Part shown: positions 52,728 through 60,724 of the stretch, one piece after another
Numbering within the stretch: the first letter of the stretch is position 1
Layout of the letters: every line of letters begins with the position of its first letter
Assembly: GCA_017558145.1 (NCBI GenBank)
Contig: JAFYWF010000020.1
Location: 1 to 60,869 of the forward strand
DNA from: Lachnospiraceae bacterium
GTDB taxonomy: Bacteria > Bacillota > Clostridia > Lachnospirales > Lachnospiraceae
Direction of reading: 5' to 3'
DNA: 60,869 nucleotides
Notes under the pieces: model-generated
Databases searched by the model: none
Told to the model about the DNA's origin: nothing
Seen by the model: only the letters and a program-made list of their open reading frames with translations
Program-made: the position numbers and the translations under genes

Positions 52728-53960
52728 ATGAAGAATAAATTATCCGCATGTCTAATAATAGCTTCCATCGTTCTTTGTTTATGTGCTTGTACAAAAACAG
52801 AAAACACAGAGGCTATTACAGACGAAATAACAACGGAAGAATTAACCCCTGCAGAATTGCCTACTGATTCGAAGGAAGAGTTAATTAACGTAAATTTGGA
52901 AGATGTTACTATTACACCACAAGAAAACTGGAAACTTATTGAATATGACGAAGCAAATCAAAGAGTTAAATATGAAATCGAAATAGATGGTATTGCTCAT
53001 GAAATCACTTTATATACTATTACTGACGTAAAAATTGACGGAAAAGAAATCGATATCAATGATGCTTCCTTTTTGGCACATGATTTACCTGTTTATTTAG
53101 GATATGAAGAAATGAACATGGCTCAACTCTCTTGTAATGATTTAAATTCCGAATATATATTTTCGAGCATTCTTTATGAAAATGACACTAAACAAACATG
53201 TTGTATTATTGGAGACAACAGAACTTTAATTTTAGAATGTGAACCATTCGTTGTTTTGGACGAAATTACAGAAAATATACTCTTTTCATATGAAAGATCT
53301 AATCCAGATTTAAAGACTGGCTTTTATTCTGCCCAAAGCTGCAAAGATCTTCCCTATTTAGAATTAAGTATTCGTATAAGAACAGATTCTGAAGTTTGTA
53401 ATAATACCGAACCTGAAACCATGAATGTTCCATCTACATCCGGAGCTACCAAAAAAGAAGATATTGTTCCTGATACTTCAGAATACAAATATTATCAAAT
53501 GGGAGATCCCATGTTAGATTTCTCAAATCCTACCATTGTTACCGATAACGATCCTGATTTTGTTATTATTAAAAACGGCCCCGGTCCAATTATAAAATCT
53601 TCTTATCCTTATATTAAAACTTATTATGGTCACAGCGGTCCTTATACAGCACAGATTATGGGTGAATATATCACATTAACCATACGTTCTACAGATTACT
53701 ATGGATGTCCATATGAGGTCACCATTAATGGCGTTGATTATACTTTTAAAACAAGAAGATATGACTACACGAATCCTGACCGTGATAGTTCCGGATGGCA
53801 TTGCTGGCTTGAAGATTATGACAGTCCAGATTGTTATATCCAAATATATGGAGACGTAGACTGTATTGATATGAAAGGTTCCTTGATATATGCGTATTTT
53901 TATCCTGCAGAATTCTATGATGATCCAGCTTTATTAGAACAATATCCAAGGAATAACTAA
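52728..53960 (+). CDS. Unknown secreted lipoprotein
   Basis: 410 residues with a lipoprotein signal (lipobox CLCAC, Cys at about 21) and an acidic, Thr/Glu-rich linker (about 25-50). A domain follows that looks like the lipoproteins with ITLYTITDVKIDGKEIDI-type strands, then a Pro/Thr linker and a Tyr-rich C-terminal domain (CPYEVTINGVDYTFKTRRYD). I recognise no catalytic motif. TTGGAGGGGTC precedes ATG 52728. It is likely exposed on the cell surface. Confidence 0.65.
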   Translation: MKNKLSACLIIASIVLCLCACTKTENTEAITDEITTEELTPAELPTDSKEELINVNLEDVTITPQENWKLIEYDEANQRVKYEIEIDGIAHEITLYTITDVKIDGKEIDINDASFLAHDLPVYLGYEEMNMAQLSCNDLNSEYIFSSILYENDTKQTCCIIGDNRTLILECEPFVVLDEITENILFSYERSNPDLKTGFYSAQSCKDLPYLELSIRIRTDSEVCNNTEPETMNVPSTSGATKKEDIVPDTSEYKYYQMGDPMLDFSNPTIVTDNDPDFVIIKNGPGPIIKSSYPYIKTYYGHSGPYTAQIMGEYITLTIRSTDYYGCPYEVTINGVDYTFKTRRYDYTNPDRDSSGWHCWLEDYDSPDCYIQIYGDVDCIDMKGSLIYAYFYPAEFYDDPALLEQYPRNN

Positions 53961-53974
53961 TTCTTTAAAAATAA

Positions 53975-54020
53975 TAGAAACCGGATGCCTACATGTATTT
54001 ACAGAGGCATCCGGTTTCTA
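53975..54020. terminator. Bidirectional terminator
   Basis: A 16-bp perfect stem (53975-53990 with 54005-54020) lies between the convergent lipoprotein (stop 53960) and membrane protein (stop 54064) genes. Runs of T follow on both strands. Confidence 0.85.
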
Positions 54021-54063
54021 CCTAAATTTTTTTAATTCCACCAACCGATTGACATAGATTCAT

Positions 54064-55479
54064 TTAATTAGCGTTTCCCTTATTCTTTATAATTTTCCAT
54101 TTTCCTTCTCGTTGTTCCTTTCGTGAGAATTTTTTCTCTTGTTTCATTTCTTTACAGTATTCTGTATAATCCACAAATCCAGTAATTTCTTTTATATTTT
54201 GAAAACGATAAAGATATTCTTTACTAAATACAATATGAATCTTTTTATGAATACGTCTAAAAGTTTTTCCAATATCCTTTTCATTTTCTAATGTAAAAAT
54301 TTCAAAGAACCGAAGTGATTGCTGAATATACACTTTCTTATCCTCTGTATTGTTTAATTCGATAACATAACAAGAATTATTCATAAAGCAAGGCTTACAT
54401 ATATATTGCTTTGTTTCCGATGAAACCAACCACCATTTATCATGACGATAGGTGTATTCATGGTAAGGTATCTTTTTGATTAGATATACCGGCATTAAAA
54501 TAGCAACTTCTTCATTCTCTATATAATTACGTATTTTTCGAGGATATTTTTTTGTACATAATGGAATTTTATGATCATATCCCCTGAATTTCTTAAAAAA
54601 TGGTCTTACATATATATTCTTGAAATACCGGACAGTAATGTATGCCTTTTTAAAGAAAAAGATTGATAGTACAAGTACCAACGCATATATAATCCAAAAT
54701 AAATTTTGATTTACTAATGCTATACCTTCCAAACATATAATTAATCCTATTTTTAATAGTTCTATTACAAGAGCAGAAAAAGGAACAACCGTACAGAACG
54801 GAATCAATATAATACTTATAAAAAAGAAAAATGTACGTATCAATAAATATATTACAAGCAGACTAACTAATATAAAAAAGCAAGTGAACGCACTAAAAAA
54901 AGTTGTTGCAGTATCAATTACCAATGAAGTGTCTGTACTCGACGAGGCTTGCACTGGCAAAGCGGATGAGAAATTCGCATAGTAATCGGAAAATACAATA
55001 AGTGCCTGAATCCATTTTCCACATTTGGTTTCTATATATTCAAGAACCAGGCCGGTTGAATATGAAATACGGTTAGTACGTGGAAGTTTCCCAACGATAA
55101 ACCATACAAAACATAAAATCCGAATTGCCCAAACATCTAAAAGACCAAAAGAAGATTCAATAAGATATGTTGGAATCCCAACATTGGTAAGAAAATCCTG
55201 TGGCACAATATCAAACAAAATGGAAACTGCTGATACAATGGCAAGTCCACTGGAAACATCAAAGTTGATTGGTACAGCTTTCACAATAGGCGCAAGTATC
55301 GCACCACCCTGTCCACCTAATGCCATTATTGTTCCCGCTGTTCCTAGTGTAGCAGTAGCATATACAACATTTCCGCTACTAAAAGCAAGAATTGAAAACG
55401 CAAGAGCAAACATGATATAAATCCTTATTTCCTTTTTGTTTTCAGTATAAATTTCAGTAAAAATCTCCGAATAAGCCAT
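54064..55479 (-). CDS. Unknown membrane protein with basic C-terminal tail
   Basis: A 471-residue protein I do not recognise. About seven hydrophobic segments fall in residues 20-300, several of them very rich in Phe and Ile (FFFFISIILIPFCTVV). A cytoplasmic or surface domain of about 170 residues with many Lys, Tyr and aromatic residues follows, including paired cysteines (YICKPCFMNNSC). The tail is strongly basic (KKFSRKEQREGKWK). No enzyme motif is visible. It appears monocistronic. Confidence 0.55.
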   Translation of the reverse strand: MAYSEIFTEIYTENKKEIRIYIMFALAFSILAFSSGNVVYATATLGTAGTIMALGGQGGAILAPIVKAVPINFDVSSGLAIVSAVSILFDIVPQDFLTNVGIPTYLIESSFGLLDVWAIRILCFVWFIVGKLPRTNRISYSTGLVLEYIETKCGKWIQALIVFSDYYANFSSALPVQASSSTDTSLVIDTATTFFSAFTCFFILVSLLVIYLLIRTFFFFISIILIPFCTVVPFSALVIELLKIGLIICLEGIALVNQNLFWIIYALVLVLSIFFFKKAYITVRYFKNIYVRPFFKKFRGYDHKIPLCTKKYPRKIRNYIENEEVAILMPVYLIKKIPYHEYTYRHDKWWLVSSETKQYICKPCFMNNSCYVIELNNTEDKKVYIQQSLRFFEIFTLENEKDIGKTFRRIHKKIHIVFSKEYLYRFQNIKEITGFVDYTEYCKEMKQEKKFSRKEQREGKWKIIKNKGNAN

Positions 55480-55549
55480 GCATTTACATCCTTTCTCTGA
55501 ATATCATTTCTTCTTCTCTTAAACTCATGCTTTTTCCTACTCGTACTAA

Positions 55550-55891
55550 TTAACTCCAGCCCTTCCAAACCTCCGGTGCATACCCCACCGTCGCCTGCTT
55601 TCCATTTCTGACAATCGGCGTCTTTATCACCTGCTGATTCGCTAGAAGTTTCTCTTCCTTCTGTTCCTCAGAAATATACTTTACAAGTGCCAAGGCATCC
55701 TTATCCTTGCAATCTTCATTAATCATCGCATCTATACCACCCACTGCCTGACAAACACTGCGGAATTCACCCTTGCTGATTTCCTTTTCACTCATATCTA
55801 TGAATTGGAACTTTGTGCCTCGCTCTTTGAAGTAGCGCTGCGCTTTCTTTGTATCATTGCACTTTTTCGTGCCAAATATTTGTATGTTCAT
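55550..55891 (-). CDS. ArsC/Spx-family thioredoxin-fold protein
   Basis: 113 residues: the N-terminal strand IQIFGTKKCNDTKKAQRYF has the ArsC-family single catalytic Cys with a following Lys, and the C-terminal part has TPIVRNGKQATVGYAPE (cis-proline region). Members are arsenate reductase-like or regulatory (Spx). The Spx CxxC pair is absent. It lies about 100 bases downstream of the ATPase gene and may be independent. Confidence 0.82.
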   Translation of the reverse strand: MNIQIFGTKKCNDTKKAQRYFKERGTKFQFIDMSEKEISKGEFRSVCQAVGGIDAMINEDCKDKDALALVKYISEEQKEEKLLANQQVIKTPIVRNGKQATVGYAPEVWKGWS

Positions 55892-55998
55892 TATCTTTCA
55901 ACACTCCTGTCTAGTAATACACTCAGAGCATAAATCTCATCATTATTCAATAAAATATTTGCAAATACTATCTTTGCATATTTGTTTTGATATGTCTT

Positions 55999-57795
55999 CT
56001 ACAACGCCTTCAAGTATTCCTCTACATTCAGATACTGAATACCCTCAACCACCGCACTATTTCCTCGATAAATCACATATCGTCCTGTAATCTCACCATA
56101 TCTGTGACTTGTCATAGCGCACTTTTCTTCATTAGTAATATGACGATACTGCTCTGGAACCTGCTCCTTGCTATACTTCACTTCATAGATTTGGCAAGTA
56201 AGTGTTTTTTGGTCAAATTCAACCATATCAAACTCGCCAACCGTGAACTGCAACTTAAATACCTTTTTATCCGGTTTCGCAATCTTTGTTTCAAGCAGAA
56301 TAATATCCTCCATCATTCTTCCACGGATTTCGTTCAGTAATCTTTCTAATATACGCTGTCTTTCCTGAATAGAGAGTTCTTGGAACTTTGCATCAAGAAG
56401 CAAATTTTCCACGATAGCATTTGCTTGTGCATATCGCATACCAGGCTGTGTGATAACAGTTACCTTGCTCTTTTGATTTACTTCCGGCAAAGACTCAAGA
56501 TTGATTTCCATTATCAAATCCAATAACGCCAGATACTCTTTAATCTGAATCATGTGACTATCTTCTATGTCAATGCTTTGTTCCTCTTTGTTAAGGATAT
56601 CAAGCATCTGCATAATTCCATATGTTACCGCATCCAAATCCATATGCTCTTTGATATTTATTGGATTTTCTCTATCTCTAAGCATATTTGTAGCTGTGAC
56701 AGAAATATCATGGGATTTAAAAGTTCTTTCTACAACACTTCGTGTAAAACTATGATTAATATTCTCTACCACACGATTAATTACATTTGTTAATTCTCCT
56801 CGTTCATACAAATCCAGCAACTGACGGAAATGTCCTCCATACTGATACATCTTAAGAGAGTGCTGGATATTCTTCGCAATTGCAGTATCAATGTACTCTT
56901 CTGCAGTTTTGGAATTAGAGAAGGTTGTATCCGCATTATAGTTGATTCCACCAAGGCTCATTGTTCCGCCATAGCGAATATATTCGTCTATACCCTTTAT
57001 ACCCAAAACTTCTTCAAATTCACGATATGAAATAAATGTAGTATGCAATATAATGCATCTGTCATAGAGCTGCTCCTCTTTTGAGAATGCAAATCCAAGA
57101 GAATCTGTTCCGGATAAAACAATCTTCATACCACTACTTGCATAGATATCTGCAAAAATAGCTGCACCTTCAATGAAGTCCTCTATCAAAGTTACTTCAT
57201 CAATGAATACATACTTGAAGCCTTTTTCTTCTAACAATCTAAGGTCTGCATCCACATCTGCCAAAGTATCCTTAGACCTCACTTGGATAAATGCAGCCTT
57301 CTTAAATTCAGTATCTGTCAGTTCTGTAAGTATCTGACGAATCATCGTTGTTTTCCCGGTTCGTCTCAGCCCATAGATAATAAACACCTTATCCAACTGA
57401 CCACCAAAGATGTATTCTCTGAGCTCCTTTATACATTCTCTTTTTCTATATTTCTTGGTCAGAGCAATCTGTGACTTCAGCTGCTTTCCAACTCGCACCA
57501 TTGTTTTAAATGCAAGCTGCTCTTCCTCTTCAGTCTCTGGACCTTCTTCTGGAACTACCAATAATTTTAATTCCTTTAATTGTTTTACCAATGCTTTTCT
57601 CTTTTCAATCTGTGCTTTAAGTTCCGGAACATCTGCAAAATCCACATAGGTTTCCGTTCTTTTGCCATTTATAGTTATTCTGTGGTAATAATACTCTTTA
57701 TCTTTTATTTTCTTCTTTGTAATGCTGCCTTCAGGTAAAATTGCGATTTCTCGCTCAATCTCTGCTATTTTATTCATTAATTCTTCCTGTCCCAT
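55999..57795 (-). CDS. AAA ATPase with PD-(D/E)XK-like C-terminus
   Basis: A 598-residue protein in three parts. Residues 1-80 resemble the small DUF6788-type N-terminal region (ILPEGSITKKKIKDKEYYYH). Residues 130-330 are a STAND/archaeal-type AAA domain: Walker A YGLRRTGKTTMI (about 140), Walker B YVFIDEVTLIEDF (about 195) and sensor VLSGTDSLGF. A helical, winged-helix-like region follows. The last 90 residues carry GEFDMVEFD and YEVKYSKE, the spacing expected for a PD-(D/E)XK nuclease fold. The start ATG 57795 has AGGAGGTG in front. Relatives are linked to mobile or stress islands; the role is not established. It likely responds to the operator at 57815-57870. Confidence 0.75.
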   Translation of the reverse strand: MGQEELMNKIAEIEREIAILPEGSITKKKIKDKEYYYHRITINGKRTETYVDFADVPELKAQIEKRKALVKQLKELKLLVVPEEGPETEEEEQLAFKTMVRVGKQLKSQIALTKKYRKRECIKELREYIFGGQLDKVFIIYGLRRTGKTTMIRQILTELTDTEFKKAAFIQVRSKDTLADVDADLRLLEEKGFKYVFIDEVTLIEDFIEGAAIFADIYASSGMKIVLSGTDSLGFAFSKEEQLYDRCIILHTTFISYREFEEVLGIKGIDEYIRYGGTMSLGGINYNADTTFSNSKTAEEYIDTAIAKNIQHSLKMYQYGGHFRQLLDLYERGELTNVINRVVENINHSFTRSVVERTFKSHDISVTATNMLRDRENPINIKEHMDLDAVTYGIMQMLDILNKEEQSIDIEDSHMIQIKEYLALLDLIMEINLESLPEVNQKSKVTVITQPGMRYAQANAIVENLLLDAKFQELSIQERQRILERLLNEIRGRMMEDIILLETKIAKPDKKVFKLQFTVGEFDMVEFDQKTLTCQIYEVKYSKEQVPEQYRHITNEEKCAMTSHRYGEITGRYVIYRGNSAVVEGIQYLNVEEYLKAL

Positions 57796-57814
57796 AGCAA
57801 CACCTCCTATACTT

Positions 57815-57870
57815 GTTATACCCATAATACCCACTCGCATGATTTTAGTCAAGGGTATAACGGGTATAAC
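57815..57870 (-). promoter_or_regulatory. Promoter of the ATPase gene bracketed by an 18-bp inverted repeat
   Basis: In minus sense: two direct GTTATACCC copies (57862-57870 and 57853-57861), then TTGACT (57847-57852), 17 bases, TATTAT (57824-57829), then GGGTATAAC (57815-57823). The right arm GGGTATTAT-GGGTATAAC (57815-57832) matches the reverse complement of the left arm at 16 of 18 positions, and it overlaps the -10 box. This is the layout of a repressor operator clamped around a promoter. Confidence 0.7.
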
Positions 57871-57887
57871 ACATTTTACACATTCCT

Positions 57888-58256
57888 CTAACCCGCAAAC
57901 TGCGGCATATCATGATTTACCTCTGCCCGGTAGTAATTTGACATAGTCGCTCCAGCATTGAACAACGCCGCAAGCAAATATGCCTTGATGTTATAAACCT
58001 TGGTCGTATTCTTTCTCAAGCACCCCATCACATATTCTACATGCGACATATTCAGCTTCAGGAACCTCGACTTCACCAATTCTCTCGGATACCGTTGCCC
58101 GGAAATGGTCATACTTCCCCCTTTACCAACCACTGTCTCCACAATCAGCTCATAAATCTCCTGCACATCCTTTTGCTCATAGGGATATCGTTGCACCAAT
58201 GATTCCATATCAATATTCTCCCTAATGATCTTCGAATATGCTTGATACTCATCCAT
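57888..58256 (-). pseudogene. C-terminal remnant of a replication initiator (DUF6017-type)
   Basis: 122 codons resembling the C-terminal DUF6017 region of RepA-type replication initiators of Firmicute mobile elements (YELIVETVVGKGGSMTISGQRY, then LKLNMSHVEYVMGCLRKN and IKAYLLAALFNA). Similarity continues upstream in the same frame to about 58305 with no start codon. The N-terminal two thirds are missing, replaced by a small ORF in another frame. It is a decayed mobile-element gene. Confidence 0.7.
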
Positions 58257-58260
58257 CCCA

Positions 58261-58365
58261 TCAATCGCATCCTCTTTCAGTTCCTTCCTGATATCGCACG
58301 TACTTCTTTTTTCTTTCCCCTACTCGTTGCTCCAAATCAGTTACTGTTTTTCGCTTGTGCGCCAT
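58261..58365 (-). CDS. Small basic ORF, 34 residues
   Basis: It starts MAHKRKTVTDLEQRVGER and ends at TGA 58261. It has a strong AGGAGGA site seven bases before ATG 58365. It is basic and coiled-coil-like, like the N-termini of small mobilisation proteins. It runs out of frame into the initiator remnant, so it is probably the 5' end of a gene that was joined to the remnant by deletion. Confidence 0.45.
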   Translation of the reverse strand: MAHKRKTVTDLEQRVGERKKKYVRYQEGTERGCD

Positions 58366-58411
58366 TTCTTTGTCCTCCTTTTTGAAATCATATAGTTTGT
58401 AAAACACAAAA

Positions 58412-58484
58412 AGAGAGACACCTCACATCAGTATTTCTACTGATAGCGAAATGTCTCTCTATCTTTTCGAGGATTGTTCCTCGA
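58412..58484. repeat. Cluster of hairpins upstream of the initiator remnant
   Basis: AGAGAGAC (58412-58419) pairs with GTCTCTCT (58453-58460) around an inner ATCAGTA/TACTGAT stem-loop. A second hairpin, TCGAGGA/TCCTCGA (58467-58484), follows. The stretch 58490-58750 shows no gene I can support; a 38-codon minus-strand frame without a start ends near 58622. Confidence 0.5.
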
Positions 58485-58752
58485 GATTATTCTATTAACT
58501 TTTGCTTTGCATATGATTCCAAACGAATCCGACAAAACTCCATATTCCTTCGTATTCCTTTAACACGCTCCAATTTCTTGAAGGATGTCGAAGCACATTC
58601 TAGGGTTTCGGAATTCTTACTTATCAAGCGATTTCATTGTTGGGATTGTGACAGTGTCTCTTAATGAATGTCTGTGGTAGTCTACGTATGCCTGTACATA
58701 CTGTGTTGGATGATTTTGGGTATTTCTGTTAGTCTACGCAAGTCTCCATTGT

Positions 58753-58795
58753 TTTGTACCAGATTGGTACAAAATTAGTACAGAAATGGTACAAA
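58753..58795. repeat. GGTACAAA iteron-like palindromes
   Basis: TTTGTACC (58753-58760) and GGTACAAA (58766-58773) form a palindrome with a 5-base spacer. A second GGTACAAA follows at 58788-58795, with a degenerate TTAGTACAG half site between. It could be a replication iteron or operator left by a mobile element. Confidence 0.5.
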
Positions 58796-58806
58796 CACCC
58801 CAAATA

Positions 58807-59037
58807 CTATTTATTAGAAATTTCCTCCATATACACTTCAGCAATATAGGATGGTCCATTACACCAAAGCCTTGTTTCCTTGTCATATAATGCTTTACCG
58901 GTTTTAGAACATAAAAAATCAGCTAATATATCTTTACTCTCTTTTCCACTATCTTCTGCAATCTCTTCAACCACCATGGTAATAAGAAGATCAATTGTAA
59001 AGTCCATTTTTTCTTTTGCAATTATTACTTCAGCCAT
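58807..59037 (-). CDS. Third gene of the DUF3791-DUF3990 cassette, unknown
   Basis: A 76-residue acidic, helical protein with LWCNGPSYIAEVYMEE at its C-terminus. I know no characterised family for it. It overlaps the DUF3990 gene stop by 13 bp, so the two are co-translated. It may be a partner or antidote of the DUF3990 protein. Confidence 0.65.
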   Translation of the reverse strand: MAEVIIAKEKMDFTIDLLITMVVEEIAEDSGKESKDILADFLCSKTGKALYDKETRLWCNGPSYIAEVYMEEISNK

Positions 59038-59591
59038 ATCTTCTCACCTTCCACAAATTTTAAACATTTGAGTGCATCTTCTGTTTTAAAGCAATACTGG
59101 TCTTTGAGTTTATTTGGTAACAACTGTTTGATACAAAAATCGTCAGCTTCCTTATCACCAACCGTTCCAAAAACACCGCCAAGATATGCCGCAAGCATAG
59201 CATTGGTTGCATCATCTGCAATCTTTCCTATGATAACATCATACATAGCCATTTCATGTTCAACTTCAGCAAAAAGTTTTTTCTTTCTATGAGCTGCAAT
59301 ACAATGTAACCAGTTAACATCTGCCTCTTCAAACACATGTATTTGCAATTCTTTTAAAAATTTTATCTCATATGTTGAGATGTAGCCAAAGTTCTGGTTT
59401 TCCTCTATCTTACCTGCTGCTATTGCCTTAGCTATTGATGTTTTCAAGAAACTTGCTGCCTGTTCCTTTGATGTAGTTAAATAAAATCCTTGTCCAAAAT
59501 CTTTTCTCTTGGCACATTTAGTAAGATCCGGTTCTTTTACTTCACAGTAGCTTCCGTGGTAGAGAATCAATCCATCTTTTAATCTAAGCAT
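59025..59591 (-). CDS. DUF3990 protein, ADP-ribosyltransferase-like fold
   Basis: A 188-residue protein with the ART-type pattern of DUF3990 (PF13151): ILYHGSYCEV near the N-terminus, DFGQGFYLTTSKEQAASF (about residue 31) and an acidic VEHEMAMYDVIIG (about 109). The spacing of His, Tyr and Glu fits an H-Y-E ADP-ribosyltransferase active site. It is flanked by overlapping small genes, the usual layout of a toxin-antitoxin type module. No activity has been shown to my knowledge. Confidence 0.75.
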   Translation of the reverse strand: MLRLKDGLILYHGSYCEVKEPDLTKCAKRKDFGQGFYLTTSKEQAASFLKTSIAKAIAAGKIEENQNFGYISTYEIKFLKELQIHVFEEADVNWLHCIAAHRKKKLFAEVEHEMAMYDVIIGKIADDATNAMLAAYLGGVFGTVGDKEADDFCIKQLLPNKLKDQYCFKTEDALKCLKFVEGEKIWLK

Positions 59592-59808
59592 TAACTTTCA
59601 TCCCCTTTTCTTCAAGAAACTCTGTGATGTCTTCAAGAATAACCTCATCGCCCTCACAATGGAAAATCCCATAACATTTTTCTATATATCCAAGAACATC
59701 AACACTTTTGAATAAATCAATAATCTTCTCAATTGGCAAATGCCATTCTTCTGAAGCAAGTCGGATTAATCTTGTCTGCATAAATGTAATTTCAGCTTTT
59801 TCGCTCAT
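59584..59808 (-). CDS. DUF3791 protein
   Basis: A 74-residue protein of the DUF3791 family: IRLASEEWHLPIEKIIDLF, then YGIFHCEGDEVILEDITEFL near the C-terminus. It is the first gene of the cassette and overlaps the DUF3990 start by 8 bp. In many Firmicutes these two families are neighbours. It may be the antitoxin or a specificity factor. Confidence 0.75.
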   Translation of the reverse strand: MSEKAEITFMQTRLIRLASEEWHLPIEKIIDLFKSVDVLGYIEKCYGIFHCEGDEVILEDITEFLEEKGMKVNA

Positions 59809-59847
59809 TATGAAATCCTCCTTTCAACTCAAAATCTAATTCTTGCT

Positions 59848-60158
59848 TTATGCTACTTGCCATAAAATAACACCATCTTCTTTTATATTCTTATAAAAAG
59901 GCATCGCATCTTCCCATATTTTAAACTTCTCATAATCATACTAAATCTTGACACAGGACCATAATACAGATAAGACTTTGTTATATTCCAATTCTAAGTC
60001 GACGATTATATCTATCATTTTCTCTTTCATATCATTACAGCTATATCTATATCCGATTCCTCTGTCTGTGTACCTCTGGCAACAGATCCATACAATATAA
60101 CACTTACAAGTAAGTCACCGTAGATTTTAACAATTTCCGGTATAAGTTGTTGAAGCAT
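59848..60158 (-). pseudogene. Frameshifted MNT-type nucleotidyltransferase
   Basis: From ATG 60158 the frame reads a typical minimal nucleotidyltransferase N-terminus with VILYGSVARGTQTEESDIDIAV, the metal-binding GSxARG...SDxD motif, then hits TGA after 43 codons. Similarity goes on in a second frame (DIIVDLELEYNKVLSVL) and in a third (DYEKFKIWEDAMPFYKNI ... ILWQVA) to a stop at 59848. At least two frameshifts, so it is inactive. Intact relatives are often paired with HEPN proteins as toxin-antitoxin modules. Confidence 0.8.
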
Positions 60159-60333
60159 TTTTTGTTATCCAAGATGCACACCCCTCTTTCCTTTTTCTAA
60201 TTTTAAACAATTTAGCAAAAGTATACAACTCTTTCATTATTTTTTTACATGCGAAAGTTATATCACATTCTTACCATTTAAGCCACATAAAGGAACTAAT
60301 CTTCCATTTTCTGTATATGTTGACATCAGGAAC

Positions 60334-60660
60334 CTACGACCTCGCACTCAAGGCATTAGAAAAGGCGCCACTACAGATTTCTCTGCAATAGCGCCTTGAT
60401 GGCAACCAGCCTAGCACGGTCGTCACATGGTCTCCATAATGTTCAAAATAATACAATTTCTCAACTTCTGAAAATGTCATTTTCCGTTCTGGGATTACAC
60501 CATTCAAACAATATCCCTGATAACAATCCCAGTAAACATTTTGCATGGTTCTGTTAACATCAATATGTTCACTGTTGGTTACATCAAAGTTTCTATCATT
60601 ATGTTTTACATCATAAACACCATGTTTTCCACTTCTTCCGTTATGCCTAGAAGCTCTCAT
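60334..60660 (-). pseudogene. Truncated MobV/Pre-type relaxase, N-terminal part
   Basis: The first 75 residues from ATG 60660 (AAAGGAG site upstream) match the N-terminus of plasmid recombination/mobilisation proteins of the MobV/MobM class: ASRHNGRSGKHGVYDVKHND, HIDVNRTMQNVYWDCYQG and FSEVEKLYYFEHYGD. After that the frame enters unrelated sequence (LPSRRYCREICSGAFSNALS) and stops at 60334. The catalytic regions are lost, so it cannot mobilise DNA. Confidence 0.75.
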
Positions 60661-60724
60661 TTTCTTCTTTTCTCCTTTCAAAAATTTTCTTGGCGTAGCC
60701 TAATTCCTTGAGATATGTCGACAA
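60647..60724 (-). pseudogene. 3' exon end of a CDS interrupted by the group II intron
   Basis: Directly after the intron 3' end the minus strand reads in frame TYLKELGYAKKIFERRKEEN and ends at TAG 60649-60647, overlapping the relaxase start. It looks like the last two dozen codons of a small gene whose 5' part lies beyond the intron, off the window. Confidence 0.5.

Noticed and set aside
58622..58740. 38-codon minus-strand frame in the gap before the cassette
   Set aside because: It has no start codon or ribosome site and no recognisable family. It may be the tail of a lost gene, but this cannot be supported.
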